The position numbers were made by a program, and so were the translations under genes. From Guillardia theta CCMP2712 (taxonomy: Eukaryota > Cryptophyceae > Pyrenomonadales > Geminigeraceae): 26,254 nt of DNA. The notes under the pieces are model-generated. The model saw nothing but the letters and a program-made list of their open reading frames with translations, had not been told where the DNA came from and searched no databases. The stretch's first letter is position 1, and each line of letters opens with the position of its first letter. The DNA is taken from assembly GCF_000315625.1 (NCBI RefSeq), contig NW_005434503.1:64705-90958 (forward strand), given 5' to 3'. Of the stretch, positions 10,122 to 20,528 are shown piece by piece.

Positions 10122-10678
10122 TTGAAATGACTGTAATCATACTCACATGTAAAGAATAAATCTGAATGAACATCATGAATTTCATTTCATCTCTAAGGGA
10201 GGTCTTGGTGTTCTCAACGCACTTCTCTGTCGTTCTCACTTAAGTTGGTTGGTGTTGTAGGTAATGCTGTGACCCTCGCGTGAAGATTGTTATGTGGAAG
10301 TCTTATCCTTATTTCAAGGGTTGCTTGTTGTGTGCGATTTCGACTGTGTTACTTTTTTGAGAGAGGAGCGAGTTATCAGAAGACGGGAACTTTCGAAAAT
10401 AGTGAGAGCGAAGCGGAGAGGTCCGAGAATGGGGATCCAAAGGAGCTGGAGGAAGTCAGAAATCCAGGACCCAGTCAAACAAGGCGCTCGACGGAATGCC
10501 AGAAGATGATGATGAAACTGCGAAGAGAACCAACGGCAGGCAGGCCACATCGAAAGGAAGTGGAGTTGTTCCAACCCTGCAGTTCGAGCTGTTCTGACGT
10601 CATTTTGATCCTTGATTTACTGTACAATAGAAACTTGAATCATGAGATTAAATCTCGTTAACAAATCCACGCGTCCGG
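10122..10678. other. Convergent 3'-3' interval
   Basis: This lies between the RWP-RK gene and the minus-strand surface-protein gene. The open plus frame at about 10287-10661 lacks an ATG at its start and has no recognisable domain. I see no gene, repeat or GGGGTAC motif here. Confidence 0.5.
10155..10160 (+). terminator. Poly(A) signal of the RWP-RK gene
   Basis: AATAAA lies 34 bp past the stop codon, preceded by two TGTAA strings. It is a plausible cleavage and polyadenylation signal. Confidence 0.5.
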
Positions 10679-13572
10679 TCACGCATGCCCCCTTTCAACA
10701 TCTGCCAGCTCCTCTACGTCCTTCATGTTCACAATGTACACAAGTTCAGCAACAGCCGAAACCTTCGGGCCCTCGTCCAGCTTTGCATCTTGCTGTGCTC
10801 TTGCGCGATATCTCCTGATGGAGAAGGCGGAGATGCAAGCAACGCCTACTACTCCACAGGAGAGGATGATGTAGCCGTACACAGACGTAGGGACTCGCGA
10901 GCTGACCGTGCTCCAGGTCCCTCCAGTCGCCGAGCCATTGGCGTACGAGGAGGCATCCGATGTGTTGGCAGGAGGATCCAGTCGAGGGTCAAGAGTGCGG
11001 GAGATTCCGGTGGACACCGAGCAAGAGATGAGGTGGACGTCTGGAAGGATAGCAACCAAGGTCGACTCGTTGAAGGTGGCTTCTTGTCCAACGAAGATGA
11101 TCAACGCCTTGAAGAAAGCTGCCGTGACGGTAGGGGCCGAAGCACTCGACTGTGACGACGTCATGGAGCCGCTCCGATGGAACGCCAGGATCCTGACCTC
11201 CTGCACGGCGCCCAGCTCCGAGAGCCCCACGGAGAGACGCGATTGAAAGCTTTGCTTGAGCTTGACCAGCTCCATAGACGACTCTTCCAACGAGAGCCCG
11301 AGGCGAAAGTTGTAGACTATGGCCCCATTCTTCAAGAATCCCAAGGCTCGTGCAGCTTGCTCGGCTGGATTCACAGGGAGTGCAAGTCCAAAAGAATTTT
11401 TCCCGGTGCTCAACTGCACGTCGAAGGCAACCCTCCTCTGAGAAGTTGTAGGCGAATATAAACTAATCAGAGAAATCTGAGACATCTAATCAGTTCGAAG
11501 CAAACAGATACAACGCAAGCTCTCACCATAGCCACCTTTGAAGGATACCATGTAACCGTTTGGTTGTAGCAATTTGCGGGATTGAACCACCACGCTCTAT
11601 TGTATCTTCCATTCAAGAGGTACTTTCCTTGAACGATTGTAGCATACTGTATGCCCAGATTTCTAGAATACTCAGACGTCCCAAACACGGTTTGGAAGAA
11701 TGAGTTTTGTTCCATGCTTTGCGCAGTGCCATTCAATTCCATAATCGTCGTATCAACACACCCACCCGAGATCCCTGGGGATTGTTTGATAACATTCATA
11801 TCCTGCATGTCGTATCTCAAAAAGCATCCTGAGTTCGCTACAGTGTTGCACAGGTCAAGGAGTGCTGAAGTCGGTGTCATGGTTGGATGAAGCCCTGACT
11901 TGTCGATCGTGAGTGCCTGGCCTGACATCAACAGGCTCATTATTTCTTCATAGATGACACTGGAATCTGGGAAATGGAGAGAAATGACGTCTACAAGCTC
12001 GAGCACATTGTTTGCTGCACCCTGCAGGTTGAAAAAGCTGTCTTGTCCTTGCAAAACGAGAGTGACCAAAGCACTCTCAGGACTGGCAGCAGAAAAATTT
12101 GTTACAACCAATTCCCTTGAAGATGACTGGTTCGCTTGAAATAATATGTTTTCCAGAACTATCAATTTGCCATTCTGCAAGTTATCGATTTGATCTGTTG
12201 AACCAATAACAATGTCCTGGACAACATGTCAAATACATTGAAACAAGATTTGTTGAAAACCTACCACATTCGCCACATCGCTCAACACACTCACAGCTTT
12301 GGCTTCAGAGCACCAAGAAACATATCCGTTTTCAATCAAAGGGATCATGACCTGAAGATCCGTTGAGACAGTATTTCCGCTTAGATCTTGTGCAGTGACA
12401 GTAAACTCCATGAAGATGTCTTGTAATTTGGCAATGTCGTCTGAGGTAAAGAAATTTTCTCCAAGCGGTATTCCAATTGAAATGAAGTTTCCTCCTGATT
12501 GATGAAGTTTCAACTGACAGAGATTAAGAATCGGTGCGCAGGTAGAGTCAAGGTTTGAAAACTTGTCCCTCAAGTTTTGATCATCCCAGATTGAATTGTT
12601 TGCCTGACTAGAGCATGCGCTTGTGAGATTCACTGTGCTGATATTCTTACCCTTCCCAACAAAGATTGAGTTCAACGGAATGATATCTCCATTCGACATA
12701 TAGCTCGAAGATAACACGACCAGGACTTGGATGTAATCCAGCTTCGAAGCTCCCGAGTTGAGGTCAATCTGATTCAGCACAACAGACACAAAGTCGACGT
12801 AGGAAGTTCGTAGTGATGTTCCTCGTTGAACAGGGAGTATCCCTACAACAAAACAAATGTCAGAGGAAACTAGATGTTTGAAGCAAACAGCACCTGTTTG
12901 CGACAGGCTAAAAGACTTTTTCACAATCCCTGCGTATGTGAATGGATCTCTGGTATGGAAAGTAGCCATCCCGATGTAAGTTTCGAGAGAGTGTTCACCG
13001 CCGTGCTCTTGATGAGACAGCGCAGCATTCATCTTCAGTTCCTTGGAGTCAAGTTGAAATGCCAAGCGATCAGGTTTCGGATATCTCAGTCTTGAAACGT
13101 CCAATCCGATGATTCTTCCTTTGTCGTTTGGGGAGCTATACCTTTCTCTCTCAGACCTGATCTTAGAAGCTGTGCAGTCAATGTTCTCTGCATTGTCCGT
13201 GCCACTCGCAATTTCCGATGTCATCCAGAACTTTTGACCAAGAGTATCCAAGCAACAGAGGCCTCGCAACGACCGTTTGCCAAATTTCGGTCTGCAGGGG
13301 AAAGAATTCGCTTCCTTTTCCATTTTGGGGTCTGACGCCTCATACAATCCAGGATTCGATGATCGTGGAAGGAAGAAAATACGCTTCTCCGATTCATCCT
13401 CGGATGTTTCGTGCGACAACAAGACGTTCCAGCATCCTGATTGCAAGCAATCTCTTTGAAACCAAACCTGCGTGACAGAAAAATGCTGGATTGTTTCATT
13501 TTCTTCTGAACACGAGCATCGCAGCAACAGGAGTAATATCCAAGGGATTTGCCAGACAGAGTGAGACTTCAT
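10679..13572 (-). CDS. Single-pass type I surface protein, unknown family
   Basis: Three exons join in frame with phase-0 introns of 48 and 41 bp: 13572-12265, 12216-11527 and 11485-10679, giving 934 residues. ATG 13572 opens a signal peptide (MKSHSVWQIPWILLLLLRCS). The long extracellular part is rich in Asn-X-Ser/Thr sites (ENET, NIST, NLTS, NNSI, NQSS, NGTA, NQTV, NEST, NTSD, NGSA) and has scattered cysteines. A transmembrane helix (VYGYIILSCGVVGVACISAFS) near residues 868-888 is followed by RRYRAR and a tail of about 45 residues. I recognise no domain. A further in-frame 51-bp intron (12893-12843, GTGCTG...TTGTAG) is possible. The topology suggests a receptor, adhesin or coat protein, but the sequence does not say which. 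Confidence 0.75.
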
Positions 13573-15053
13573 GGCGTCTTGTGTCAACACAAGACAACCG
13601 TGAACGCCTTTCTCCTCGCTGAGCTAGAGCAAATCAACATCAACGCTTTCTGGTTGGCCCTTGCAAGCGCATCGATCAACGTTTGTGTGGGTTATGAATC
13701 TACAGTCTTGCTTCCGTCTTCATTCTGTCGTTCTACCCCAACTCGAGCTCTTTCCATCCTCCATCTCCCTCCTCTCATCTTCGAAAAGCCAAGAGTCCTT
13801 GCCCTGTCGCTCGGGCATAGAAGTCCGAACTTCTTTACCCTACCCCTGTGTACCCCGCAGTCCACCCCTCTTTCGCCTCTTTCTCTCTACCCTTACCCCC
13901 CTGAATCAGTCTTTGTACCCCCTTTCATGACCCTCTCTCCACCCCAGGAGAACATCTCTACCAGTACCTCTTCATCACCCCACCCCCCGAACTCACACCA
14001 ACCTGACCCACCACCCCGGGACGGTTTACCAGGGTAAAACCTCTAAACACCCCAAATCCGACGACCCCTCGTTCCCAAAAATCTTGATCACCCCACCCCC
14101 ATGATCTGACCTCCTAACTCCTACTCGCGGATTACCCCTACCTGTTACCTGTTGATTCAGATCACCGGTACTTATTTTCGTCTAGCAAATACTACCCCTA
14201 CGTGGTCTCTAAGGTTGTTTTGGTTCTCTCTGACCACCCCCACCCCTCATATTTCCAAGGCTCCATTTGACCCTGTTGACAGCGCTTACACACTACACTG
14301 AAAGGACCACCACTGACTGGCGGCTGTACCAGTAGATACGAGGTATTACCACCCCACCCCTCTCACTGAACCACCCACCACCGTCATAGGCTGATCACGT
14401 AGCGGCTGACTGCCTCTATGGGTATAGGCTAGTGGAGGGGCCCTAGTAGTAGGTTGCTACCCCTCCGAACCCGGTATTTACAGTAGTAATTATTCTCAAT
14501 GACCACCCCTGGTTCTATCGGGCGCAAAACGGAGTCTGAGAGATAACCACCCCTGGATCTCTGATCAACTGGCGGCACCCCCGGGTCCGACGGTCATCCA
14601 CCCCCACCCCCCCTCCCCCCCACCCTTCGGCCTCTTTTGTCTGTTTCTTCAACTAGTTTTATGGGGAGAAACATTCAGTCAACTGTCACTACCGGTACTT
14701 GCAGGCTGACAGCCGCGTTAGCCGGGACTGGCTCATCCGGAGGGGGTGGTCTCAGCCGCTGACTCGAGGGGCCCTCCCCGTCGGCTATCACCAGTGCCTG
14801 ACCCGCTGGCTCGACCGTTTGAACTTAGTGGATCAATATGAAAATAGCCTTACATGGCCACCATAACCGCAGATCTCTCTTTCCGGGGCCGCCGCGGCCG
14901 CGCGTCCCGGAGCCTGCAGGAATAGGCTAGTGCGGTACCGTACTGCCGGGCACTGGCAGGGGGTACAGGGGGTGGGGGTCCGATCCGAGTCACTCCGTCG
15001 CCAAGCCCTACGAAGAGGTCACGATCAACCAGCGGGCGGCCGTAATAACTTAG

Positions 15054-15069
15054 CTTAACTTTGAGTAAA
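15054..15069. repeat. 16-mer shared with 8069-8084
   Basis: CTTAACTTTGAGTAAA is identical at both places, each inside a GC-rich intergenic island. No longer homology between the two islands is apparent by eye. Confidence 0.5.
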
Positions 15070-15149
15070 GAACCTGGTAGCAGGCCCACCACTCACACGC
15101 CCGGTCACGCTATCGCAGTCCGGGCCTGCCCCTCATACAATCCGGGCCC

Positions 15150-15180
15150 GGCGCCGGCCGGCGGCGCAGCGGCCGGCGCC
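15150..15180. repeat. GC-only inverted repeat before the glucosyltransferase gene
   Basis: GGCGCCGGCCG (15150-15160) and CGGCCGGCGCC (15170-15180) are perfect inverted arms around a 9-nt spacer. They lie about 100 bp before the ATG, in the likely 5' UTR or core promoter. Confidence 0.7.
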
Positions 15181-15276
15181 GGCGGCGCTCACTAGTAGCG
15201 GCCACTGACGAGTCAAGACCGGGTCGCCGGGCCGGTCGGAGGGACTCCCGAGCGACCGTCGGGCACTGGCGATGAG

Positions 15277-16996
15277 ATGAGGGGAGGCATGCGAGTCGGG
15301 GAGGTGACGACGCTGATGGCGCTGTGGTGGGCGAGGGGAGCGAGCGGGAGAGTCTCAGCAGACAAGTCGGTGGTGTATGGCCCAGCTCTGAGAAGCAGAA
15401 TCGTGACACCAGCTAGGTACCTCTTCATCCAGGCTGCGGACGAGGACGGGGTGAACTTCACGAGCTCAGCGGGTGCGGGTGCGTTCAGAGTTCAGGTTCA
15501 CATCCTCGTTGGGGGGAAGAAGAAGCAGCTCAAGACCGAGGTCCAAGACAGGGGGGATGGGAGCTACCAGGCAGTGTTCTGGTATGGCATCCAGCCTGAA
15601 GCGCTCATCATCTCGGTCACCACGAAGGAGGGCAAGTACGTGAGGAAGGAGGGAGAGGAATCAGCGAGGTCTGGGCCCATCACGCTCAAGAAGGTGGAGG
15701 TGGAGCAGTGCTACTGTCCGGATCCTGATCCTGAGAGATGGGCGAAGAGTTATCAATGCAGGGAGGAAGAGCCGCAAATCTCTCGCGACTTCCAGCAGTT
15801 TGAGGGGATCAGCAATGCAGGGCTCGAGGACATGAAGCAGATACTGCGGAGGAACGACAGCAACTGTTTTGTGCATTACGTGGTTAGGAACAATGAACTG
15901 TATGGGAAGGCCTACGGGAAGTACCAGGGTTTCAAGAAGTACACGGATGACATGTTGCTTTCGCTGATGAGGAGGGTGGTGGTGCCTGATGTTGAGTTCC
16001 TGTGGAACGTGGGAGACTGGCCGTTGACCAACAAGTCTTCCCCTCCCTTCCCCGTGCTCTCCTTTTGTGGCAGCGCGAGCTCCTACGATGTGATTGTCCC
16101 GACGTACAAGCTGTTCCTGTCCACTGTCTTCGGGAAAGACCTTGAGAACGTCAACGACGTGGACGGGAAATGTTACACGGCAGGAGGAGGGTGGGAACGA
16201 AAGATCGGGAAGCTCTTCTGGCGAGGAAGAGACTCAAACCCACAGCGGGTGAAGTTCGTGGAAGGGATTGCGTCAGAGCATCGAGATCTGATCGATGCTA
16301 ATATCAGCAAGAACCACATGAATTACTACCCGTCGGAGGAGGAGCGGATGCGAGACAAGCTGCTGCAGGCCGGAAAGAAGGTGGAAAGAGTGAACTTTCT
16401 GTCCTTCTGGCGCTACAAGTACCTCCTCAGCCTGGATGGGACGGTGGCGGCCTACCGCATGCCTGCGCTGCTCGCAGGAGACTCGGTGGTAGTGAAGCAG
16501 AGCTCTGAGTGGTACGAGCACTTCTACTCTGAGCTGCTGCCCTTCACGCACTACATCCCCGTCAAGGAAGACCTCTCGGACCTCCTCCTGCAGCTCCACT
16601 GGGCCAGGTAGGAGGCAGTTGGTGCATGTGGAGGCAGAGTGCGAGAAGAGAGGGAGGGAGGAGAGAAGGAGCAGGAGCGCGGGAGGGCAGCAATGACTCA
16701 CTGTGCTCGCCAGGTCGCACGAGGAAGAAGTGCAGAGAATAGCGGCGCAGGGGAGAAGATTCGTGCGGGAGCGGCTGAGCTCGCAGCAAGTCTACTGCTA
16801 CTACTTCCTAGTCCTCTCCTCCTACAATCGCAGCATGCTCTACCCCGTCGTCGTTCCTCCCGAGCTCCCTCGGGTGGAACAGCCGAGGCCGCAGACATCC
16901 TGCAGGTGTAGAAAGCGCAGGAAGAAGGAAAAGAGAAACGCGGGAGAGCAAGATAGGTGGAAGGGAGGGATGCAACAGGGGAAACGGGAGCTGTAA
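15277..16996 (+). CDS. POGLUT2/3 (KDELC)-like protein O-glucosyltransferase, filamin + CAP10
   Basis: Two exons (15277-16607 and 16714-16996) join across a 106-bp GT-AG intron to give 537 residues. A short hydrophobic leader (residues 10-28) is followed by a filamin-type immunoglobulin domain (about 35-140, with DRGDGSYQAVFWY) and a CAP10/GT90 catalytic domain. The latter has VVVPDVEFLWNVGDWPL (234-250), FWRGRDSNPQR (314-324) and NFLSFWRYKYLLSLDGTVAAYR, then MPALLAGDSVVVKQ. Exon 2 gives SHEEEVQRIAAQGRRFV and YCYYF. This is the architecture of animal POGLUT2/3, which add glucose from UDP-glucose to EGF-like repeats in the endoplasmic reticulum. The annotated C-terminus is KREL, close to the KDEL retention signal, after a basic stretch absent from animal proteins. 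The last 30 residues could change if another intron (CAG/GTGTAG at 16904) is used. Confidence 0.85.
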
Positions 16997-17085
16997 AGGT
17001 GATTTTCAGTGAGGTGTGGGGTGATTGGTGAGGTGATAGTTTTTCATGATTAACTTGTTTCAGACAAGAACAGGATACTTTGCCA
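16997..17085. other. Short convergent interval
   Basis: Only 89 bp separate the stops of the glucosyltransferase (+) and TYW4 (-), so the 3' UTRs must be short or overlap. No canonical AATAAA is seen on either strand. Confidence 0.5.
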
Positions 17086-19812
17086 TCAGGTCTTTCCTTG
17101 TCTCATCGTCAACTTGAAAGTTGAGATAGGGGAATTGAAATGAGAGCCAAAGGAGAAGCACGTCAGTCCCCCTCCCACGATGTACACGTCCGACCCTCCC
17201 CTCCCCTCCCCTCCTTCCTCTTTCTCCTCCTCTTCCTGTCCTCCCCCTTCGCTCTTCCGCGTGCTCCACGTGCCCCCTGCCCACATGTCTGTCTTGATCG
17301 AGCACAGCAAGGGCGCGCTGGAGTGAGGAGGAACGTGAAGCTCTTGCCATGTGAGCCGATCGAGGTCGAGAGCATAGAGGGGGAAGGAGAGATCCGCCGC
17401 CTCCTCCTGGTCAGTGCATCCTCCCCCGACTAGCAGAAACTTCTTGTTCTCTTCTCCTCCTGCCCGAGGGAGCAAGAGGAGACACGCAGAATGAGCAAAC
17501 CTCGCGCAGGGCCGCGTCCCCCACGTCGTCAGCTCCTCTGATATGAGACGGACAGTCCTCCTCCCCATGTCCAGTCCAAGGAGAGAGATCCGATACAGCC
17601 TGTCGGAGAGGAGGCGGGTGGTTGGATCGTAACCTCCGAAAAGCAGGAGGTTTCTGCCCCCGTCTGCTGTGACGGTCCTGCCGATGGCGGAGGAGGGAGG
17701 AGTGCTTCCGCTCAGGCTGACCTCACACCAGCTCGCCTGAAGCTCCTCCTTTCCATGCCCCAACTTCAGCACCAGCGCCTTCGCTCCACTACCAGCTCCA
17801 GCTACAATACCAGCTCCAGTCCCACTACCAGCTCCAGCTCCGGCTCCAGCTCCAGCAGCACTTCCTCTACGAGGGCTGATGCCACCGAGCAGCACGACGA
17901 TCTCGACCTGCTCGTTCTCTGTGGCCAATACGCCTGCTCTGTGCCTGAACGTGGGAGGAGGAGGGTTTCCAGCGCACAGCATCCTCTTCCACACGCGCTC
18001 CTGCGTGTCCAGCACAGCCACATCACTCATCACACTCGCCCGCTCCTCCTCCTTCTCCTCCTCCTCCTCCGTCTCCACGGGGTTCGGCGGCGAACTCCGT
18101 CCCCCGTGCACGACGAGGTAGCGATCGAAGACGGAGCAGGCAGCATGCCAGACGCGCGGGGAGGGTTCGCCCTTGAGACCAGAGAGGTTCTCGACCATAA
18201 CAGCCCGTCCTGTCTCGTTGGCGCTGGGGTCAAGAGCAGGAGCCGGGGAGAGAGAAGCCCGCAGGAGTTGGTTGCTCCTCCCCCCGCTCGACGTTTGACC
18301 TCCAAAGATCCACAGCTCGTCCCTTATCTTTACAGACGCATGCCCCCAAAAGCCTCCTGCCCCTGCCCCTGAATCACCATCGCAAGCATAGATGCAAGAC
18401 GCGCGGAGGAGTACTTCCTTGTTCGCAGAAGGAGGAGCAACGATTCCTTCCTCCTTCTCGCCTCGCTCGGCTCCAGCAGCCGAGGCTCTCCACCTGGGAA
18501 ACGGCTGGACCAGCTGGGACATACTGGCTGAGCTGGTGATGGCCCAGGAGAGGCAGTAGTGCTTGCACTTCTCTTTCCACTCCTCCTCCTCGTCGAATTT
18601 CTCCCTCCTCTCCCCTTCCTCCACGCGCCCTCGCATCAGGACCTGCTCGTAGAGGTACGAGAGGGGGATAGAGTTTGATTCCTCCCATCCTGTCTCGAGG
18701 AGCCTCCGCTGCAGGGCTGCAGCATCAGGGGAGGACGAAATCGCCTTCAGCGCCTGCTCCTTCCTCTTCAGCGAGCTCGTCATCACCTGCCCGAACAGGT
18801 CGCAAGGGCCCGTCTGGTCGTAGGACACCAGAACAGCGTTGGGGAAGCGCTGGCGGACCCACAGGAGGAGACGCCTGACCTCCTCCTCCTCGAGGTACTG
18901 CAGTACGCACTCCGCCAGCACTAGCGTCGGAGCATGCGAGCTGCAGAAGCGAGTTCGCTCTACTGCCTCGTCCAACTCCCGCAGCTCCCGCAGGTCTCCT
19001 CCCACCAGGATCAAGTCCGAAGTCTCCAGGCTCGTTCCCTCCCCTCCCAAGTCCAGCCGAATCAGCTCGGGGTGCTTCGTGTACACGTCTTGCAGCTGCT
19101 CTAGCCGGTGCTTCAGCATACGGCCGTCTCTTCCTACCTTCCCCAGCTCTTCGCACATGGCGACGGCACAGGCGAGCGGGTCTTGACGGAGCATGTCGCT
19201 CTTCCTCCTGAGCACGGCAGGCAGATCGATCTCCATCCACCTGACGTGGTCCAGCCGCTGCCTCTCCTTAAAATGCAGGTACGAAGTGTCGTAACCAGCT
19301 CCCAGCACCACCACCTGACTGCCCAGCTGCAGCTCAGCCGTCCTGTCGATGAAGCTCGAGATCAGCCCCCGGACCAGCTCCATCCTCACGAAGTAGCCCC
19401 GATTGATCAGCGCCGTCCTCCGGCACAGCCGCGTCTGGTACAGGCCCCTCCTCAGGAAAGCATCCTCCAAGTAGCCTTCCCGGCACGCCGATGCCTTGCT
19501 CATGGTCGAGTCGTCGTTAGTCCTCTCAATGCCGCGGACCCTCTGGGGATCCTGGCTCGCATCAGAGCACCGGGGGACGCTCTCCTCTCCCTCCTCCTCC
19601 TCCGCTCCCTTGCCGCTCTTCCTCCCTCCCTTGCTCCACCGTATGACGCTCTGGTACCCCTTGTTGATAGTAGCGACCTTGGGCTCGAACAGCCATGCTC
19701 CTCCTCGTAGTTTCAACGGGCGGGCAGGAGGATGCGAAGGAGATTGGATCTGTGCCATGAGCAGGATGGAGGCGTCTGATATACACAAGAGGAGGAGGAC
19801 GAGGATCTTCAT
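17086..19812 (-). CDS. TYW4: TYW4/LCMT2-like wybutosine synthesis protein (methyltransferase + kelch)
   Basis: A single-exon frame of 908 residues from ATG 19812, the first in-frame ATG. Residues 95-440 are a leucine-carboxyl-methyltransferase-type domain: ERTNDDSTMSKASACREGYL, INRGYFVR, the SAM loop VVVLGAGYDTSYL (167-179), WMEIDLPAV (192-200) and LAECVLQYLEEEEV. From about 505 on come kelch repeats (FGGQTSSGG, VVHGGRSS, VLLGGIS, LLFGGYDPTTR, LLVGGGC), ending YIVGGGLTCFSFGSHFN as in TYW4. The family completes wybutosine at position 37 of tRNA-Phe by SAM-dependent methylation and methoxycarbonylation. The leader MKILVLLLLCISDASILLMA, followed by PARPLKLRGGAW, is unusual for a cytosolic enzyme. 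Met19 could start a cytosolic form. A Gly-Ala run of about 23 residues interrupts the kelch region. Confidence 0.87.
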   Translation of the reverse strand: MKILVLLLLCISDASILLMAQIQSPSHPPARPLKLRGGAWLFEPKVATINKGYQSVIRWSKGGRKSGKGAEEEEGEESVPRCSDASQDPQRVRGIERTNDDSTMSKASACREGYLEDAFLRRGLYQTRLCRRTALINRGYFVRMELVRGLISSFIDRTAELQLGSQVVVLGAGYDTSYLHFKERQRLDHVRWMEIDLPAVLRRKSDMLRQDPLACAVAMCEELGKVGRDGRMLKHRLEQLQDVYTKHPELIRLDLGGEGTSLETSDLILVGGDLRELRELDEAVERTRFCSSHAPTLVLAECVLQYLEEEEVRRLLLWVRQRFPNAVLVSYDQTGPCDLFGQVMTSSLKRKEQALKAISSSPDAAALQRRLLETGWEESNSIPLSYLYEQVLMRGRVEEGERREKFDEEEEWKEKCKHYCLSWAITSSASMSQLVQPFPRWRASAAGAERGEKEEGIVAPPSANKEVLLRASCIYACDGDSGAGAGGFWGHASVKIRDELWIFGGQTSSGGRSNQLLRASLSPAPALDPSANETGRAVMVENLSGLKGEPSPRVWHAACSVFDRYLVVHGGRSSPPNPVETEEEEEKEEERASVMSDVAVLDTQERVWKRMLCAGNPPPPTFRHRAGVLATENEQVEIVVLLGGISPRRGSAAGAGAGAGAGSGTGAGIVAGAGSGAKALVLKLGHGKEELQASWCEVSLSGSTPPSSAIGRTVTADGGRNLLLFGGYDPTTRLLSDRLYRISLLGLDMGRRTVRLISEELTTWGTRPCARFAHSACLLLLPRAGGEENKKFLLVGGGCTDQEEAADLSFPLYALDLDRLTWQELHVPPHSSAPLLCSIKTDMWAGGTWSTRKSEGGGQEEEEKEEGGEGRGGSDVYIVGGGLTCFSFGSHFNSPISTFKLTMRQGKT
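17797..17863. repeat. GGAGCT/CCAGCTCC coding microsatellite in TYW4
   Basis: Imperfect hexamer repeats encode the GAGAGAGAGSGTGAG run between kelch blades. Length variation here would alter a loop without shifting frame. Confidence 0.7.
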
Positions 19813-20040
19813 AGCAAACGATGATTGAATTGGTGCAGTGGAAGGGGAGGGAAGGAGAAAGAGTGAGAATGGGGGGGGTTGAATGAGCTGGATGAAATGG
19901 TAGCAGGACACAGTGACAGCAGAAAGAAGAATAGGGTCAAGTGGATTGAGTATTGAGGAAGGGGGAAAAGGGAAATCAAGGAGGAGAGGGAAGGGGGGAG
20001 GGAGTATAGGGAGGGAGGGAGGAGGTAGTGGAAAGGTAGG

Positions 20041-20088
20041 AGGAGATGGGAGGAGATGGGAGGAGATGGGAGGAGATGGGAGAGATGG
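20041..20088. repeat. 10-bp minisatellite (AGGAGATGGG)
   Basis: Four perfect tandem copies span 20041-20080, followed by an 8-bp partial copy. The array lies in the shared promoter interval. Confidence 0.9.
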
Positions 20089-20411
20089 GAGGAGGTATCA
20101 GAAGAGGATAGGAATAGCTTCAGAGTTGAGGAGAAGCGGGGACGAAAGAAGAGGACGGAGGAGGAGGTAGTGAGGGCAGGTAGCGGATCCCTCCAGCATG
20201 GATTTCTGCACGCTGAGAGCTTCGAATAGGTGGGGGTACACAATGTGGGGGTGGGGGTACTGTAAATCAAGTCAAACACGTACTACTTACTGCGACGATC
20301 ACCCCTCCTGTAAATTGGTCTTGCTAGTGTGGGTAGGGTAGTCAGAAAAAGGATGGTGGGGTACATAAAGGCAGCAGGGAAACAAACTCGAGTGAGGGAA
20401 CTTGAGGCTCG

Positions 20412-20528
20412 GAGGAGAGAAGGGGGAGGAGGAGAGAAGAAGAAGAAGGAGGAGGAGGAGAAGAAGAAAGAGACGAAGGAGAAGGAGAAGGAGAAGGAGA
20501 GGAGAAGGAGAAGAAGAAGAAACTATAT
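20412..20528. repeat. GAA/GAG polypurine tract
   Basis: About 115 bp of GAAGAAGGAG-type units lie some 80-190 bp before the VUT-QueA start codon, probably in its promoter or 5' UTR. Confidence 0.8.

Larger units (their letters stand above)
13573..15276. promoter_or_regulatory. 1.7 kb divergent promoter interval
   Basis: This separates the starts of the surface-protein gene (-) and the glucosyltransferase gene (+). From 13830 to 14640 the plus strand is C-rich, full of ACCCC and CCACCCC, with GTACCCC at 13850-13856 and 13915-13921. From 14690 it becomes very GC-rich, with GGGGTAC at 14960-14966, a 16-mer shared with 8069-8084, and an 11-bp inverted repeat just before the next gene. The frame at 13549-14037 is low-complexity and overlaps the minus gene's 5' end. 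No gene is seen. Confidence 0.5.

Noticed and set aside
10287-10661. 124-residue plus-strand open frame between convergent genes
   Set aside because: The frame opens without an ATG and shows no recognisable domain; it is probably 3' flanking DNA.
10667-10677. CCACGCGTCCG, identical to part of a common cDNA cloning adapter
   Set aside because: Only 11 nt match and the flanks continue as normal genomic sequence, so chance is more likely than vector.
18725-19240. 171-residue minus-strand frame overlapping TYW4
   Set aside because: A frame-shifted shadow of the methyltransferase domain with GC-biased composition and no domain.
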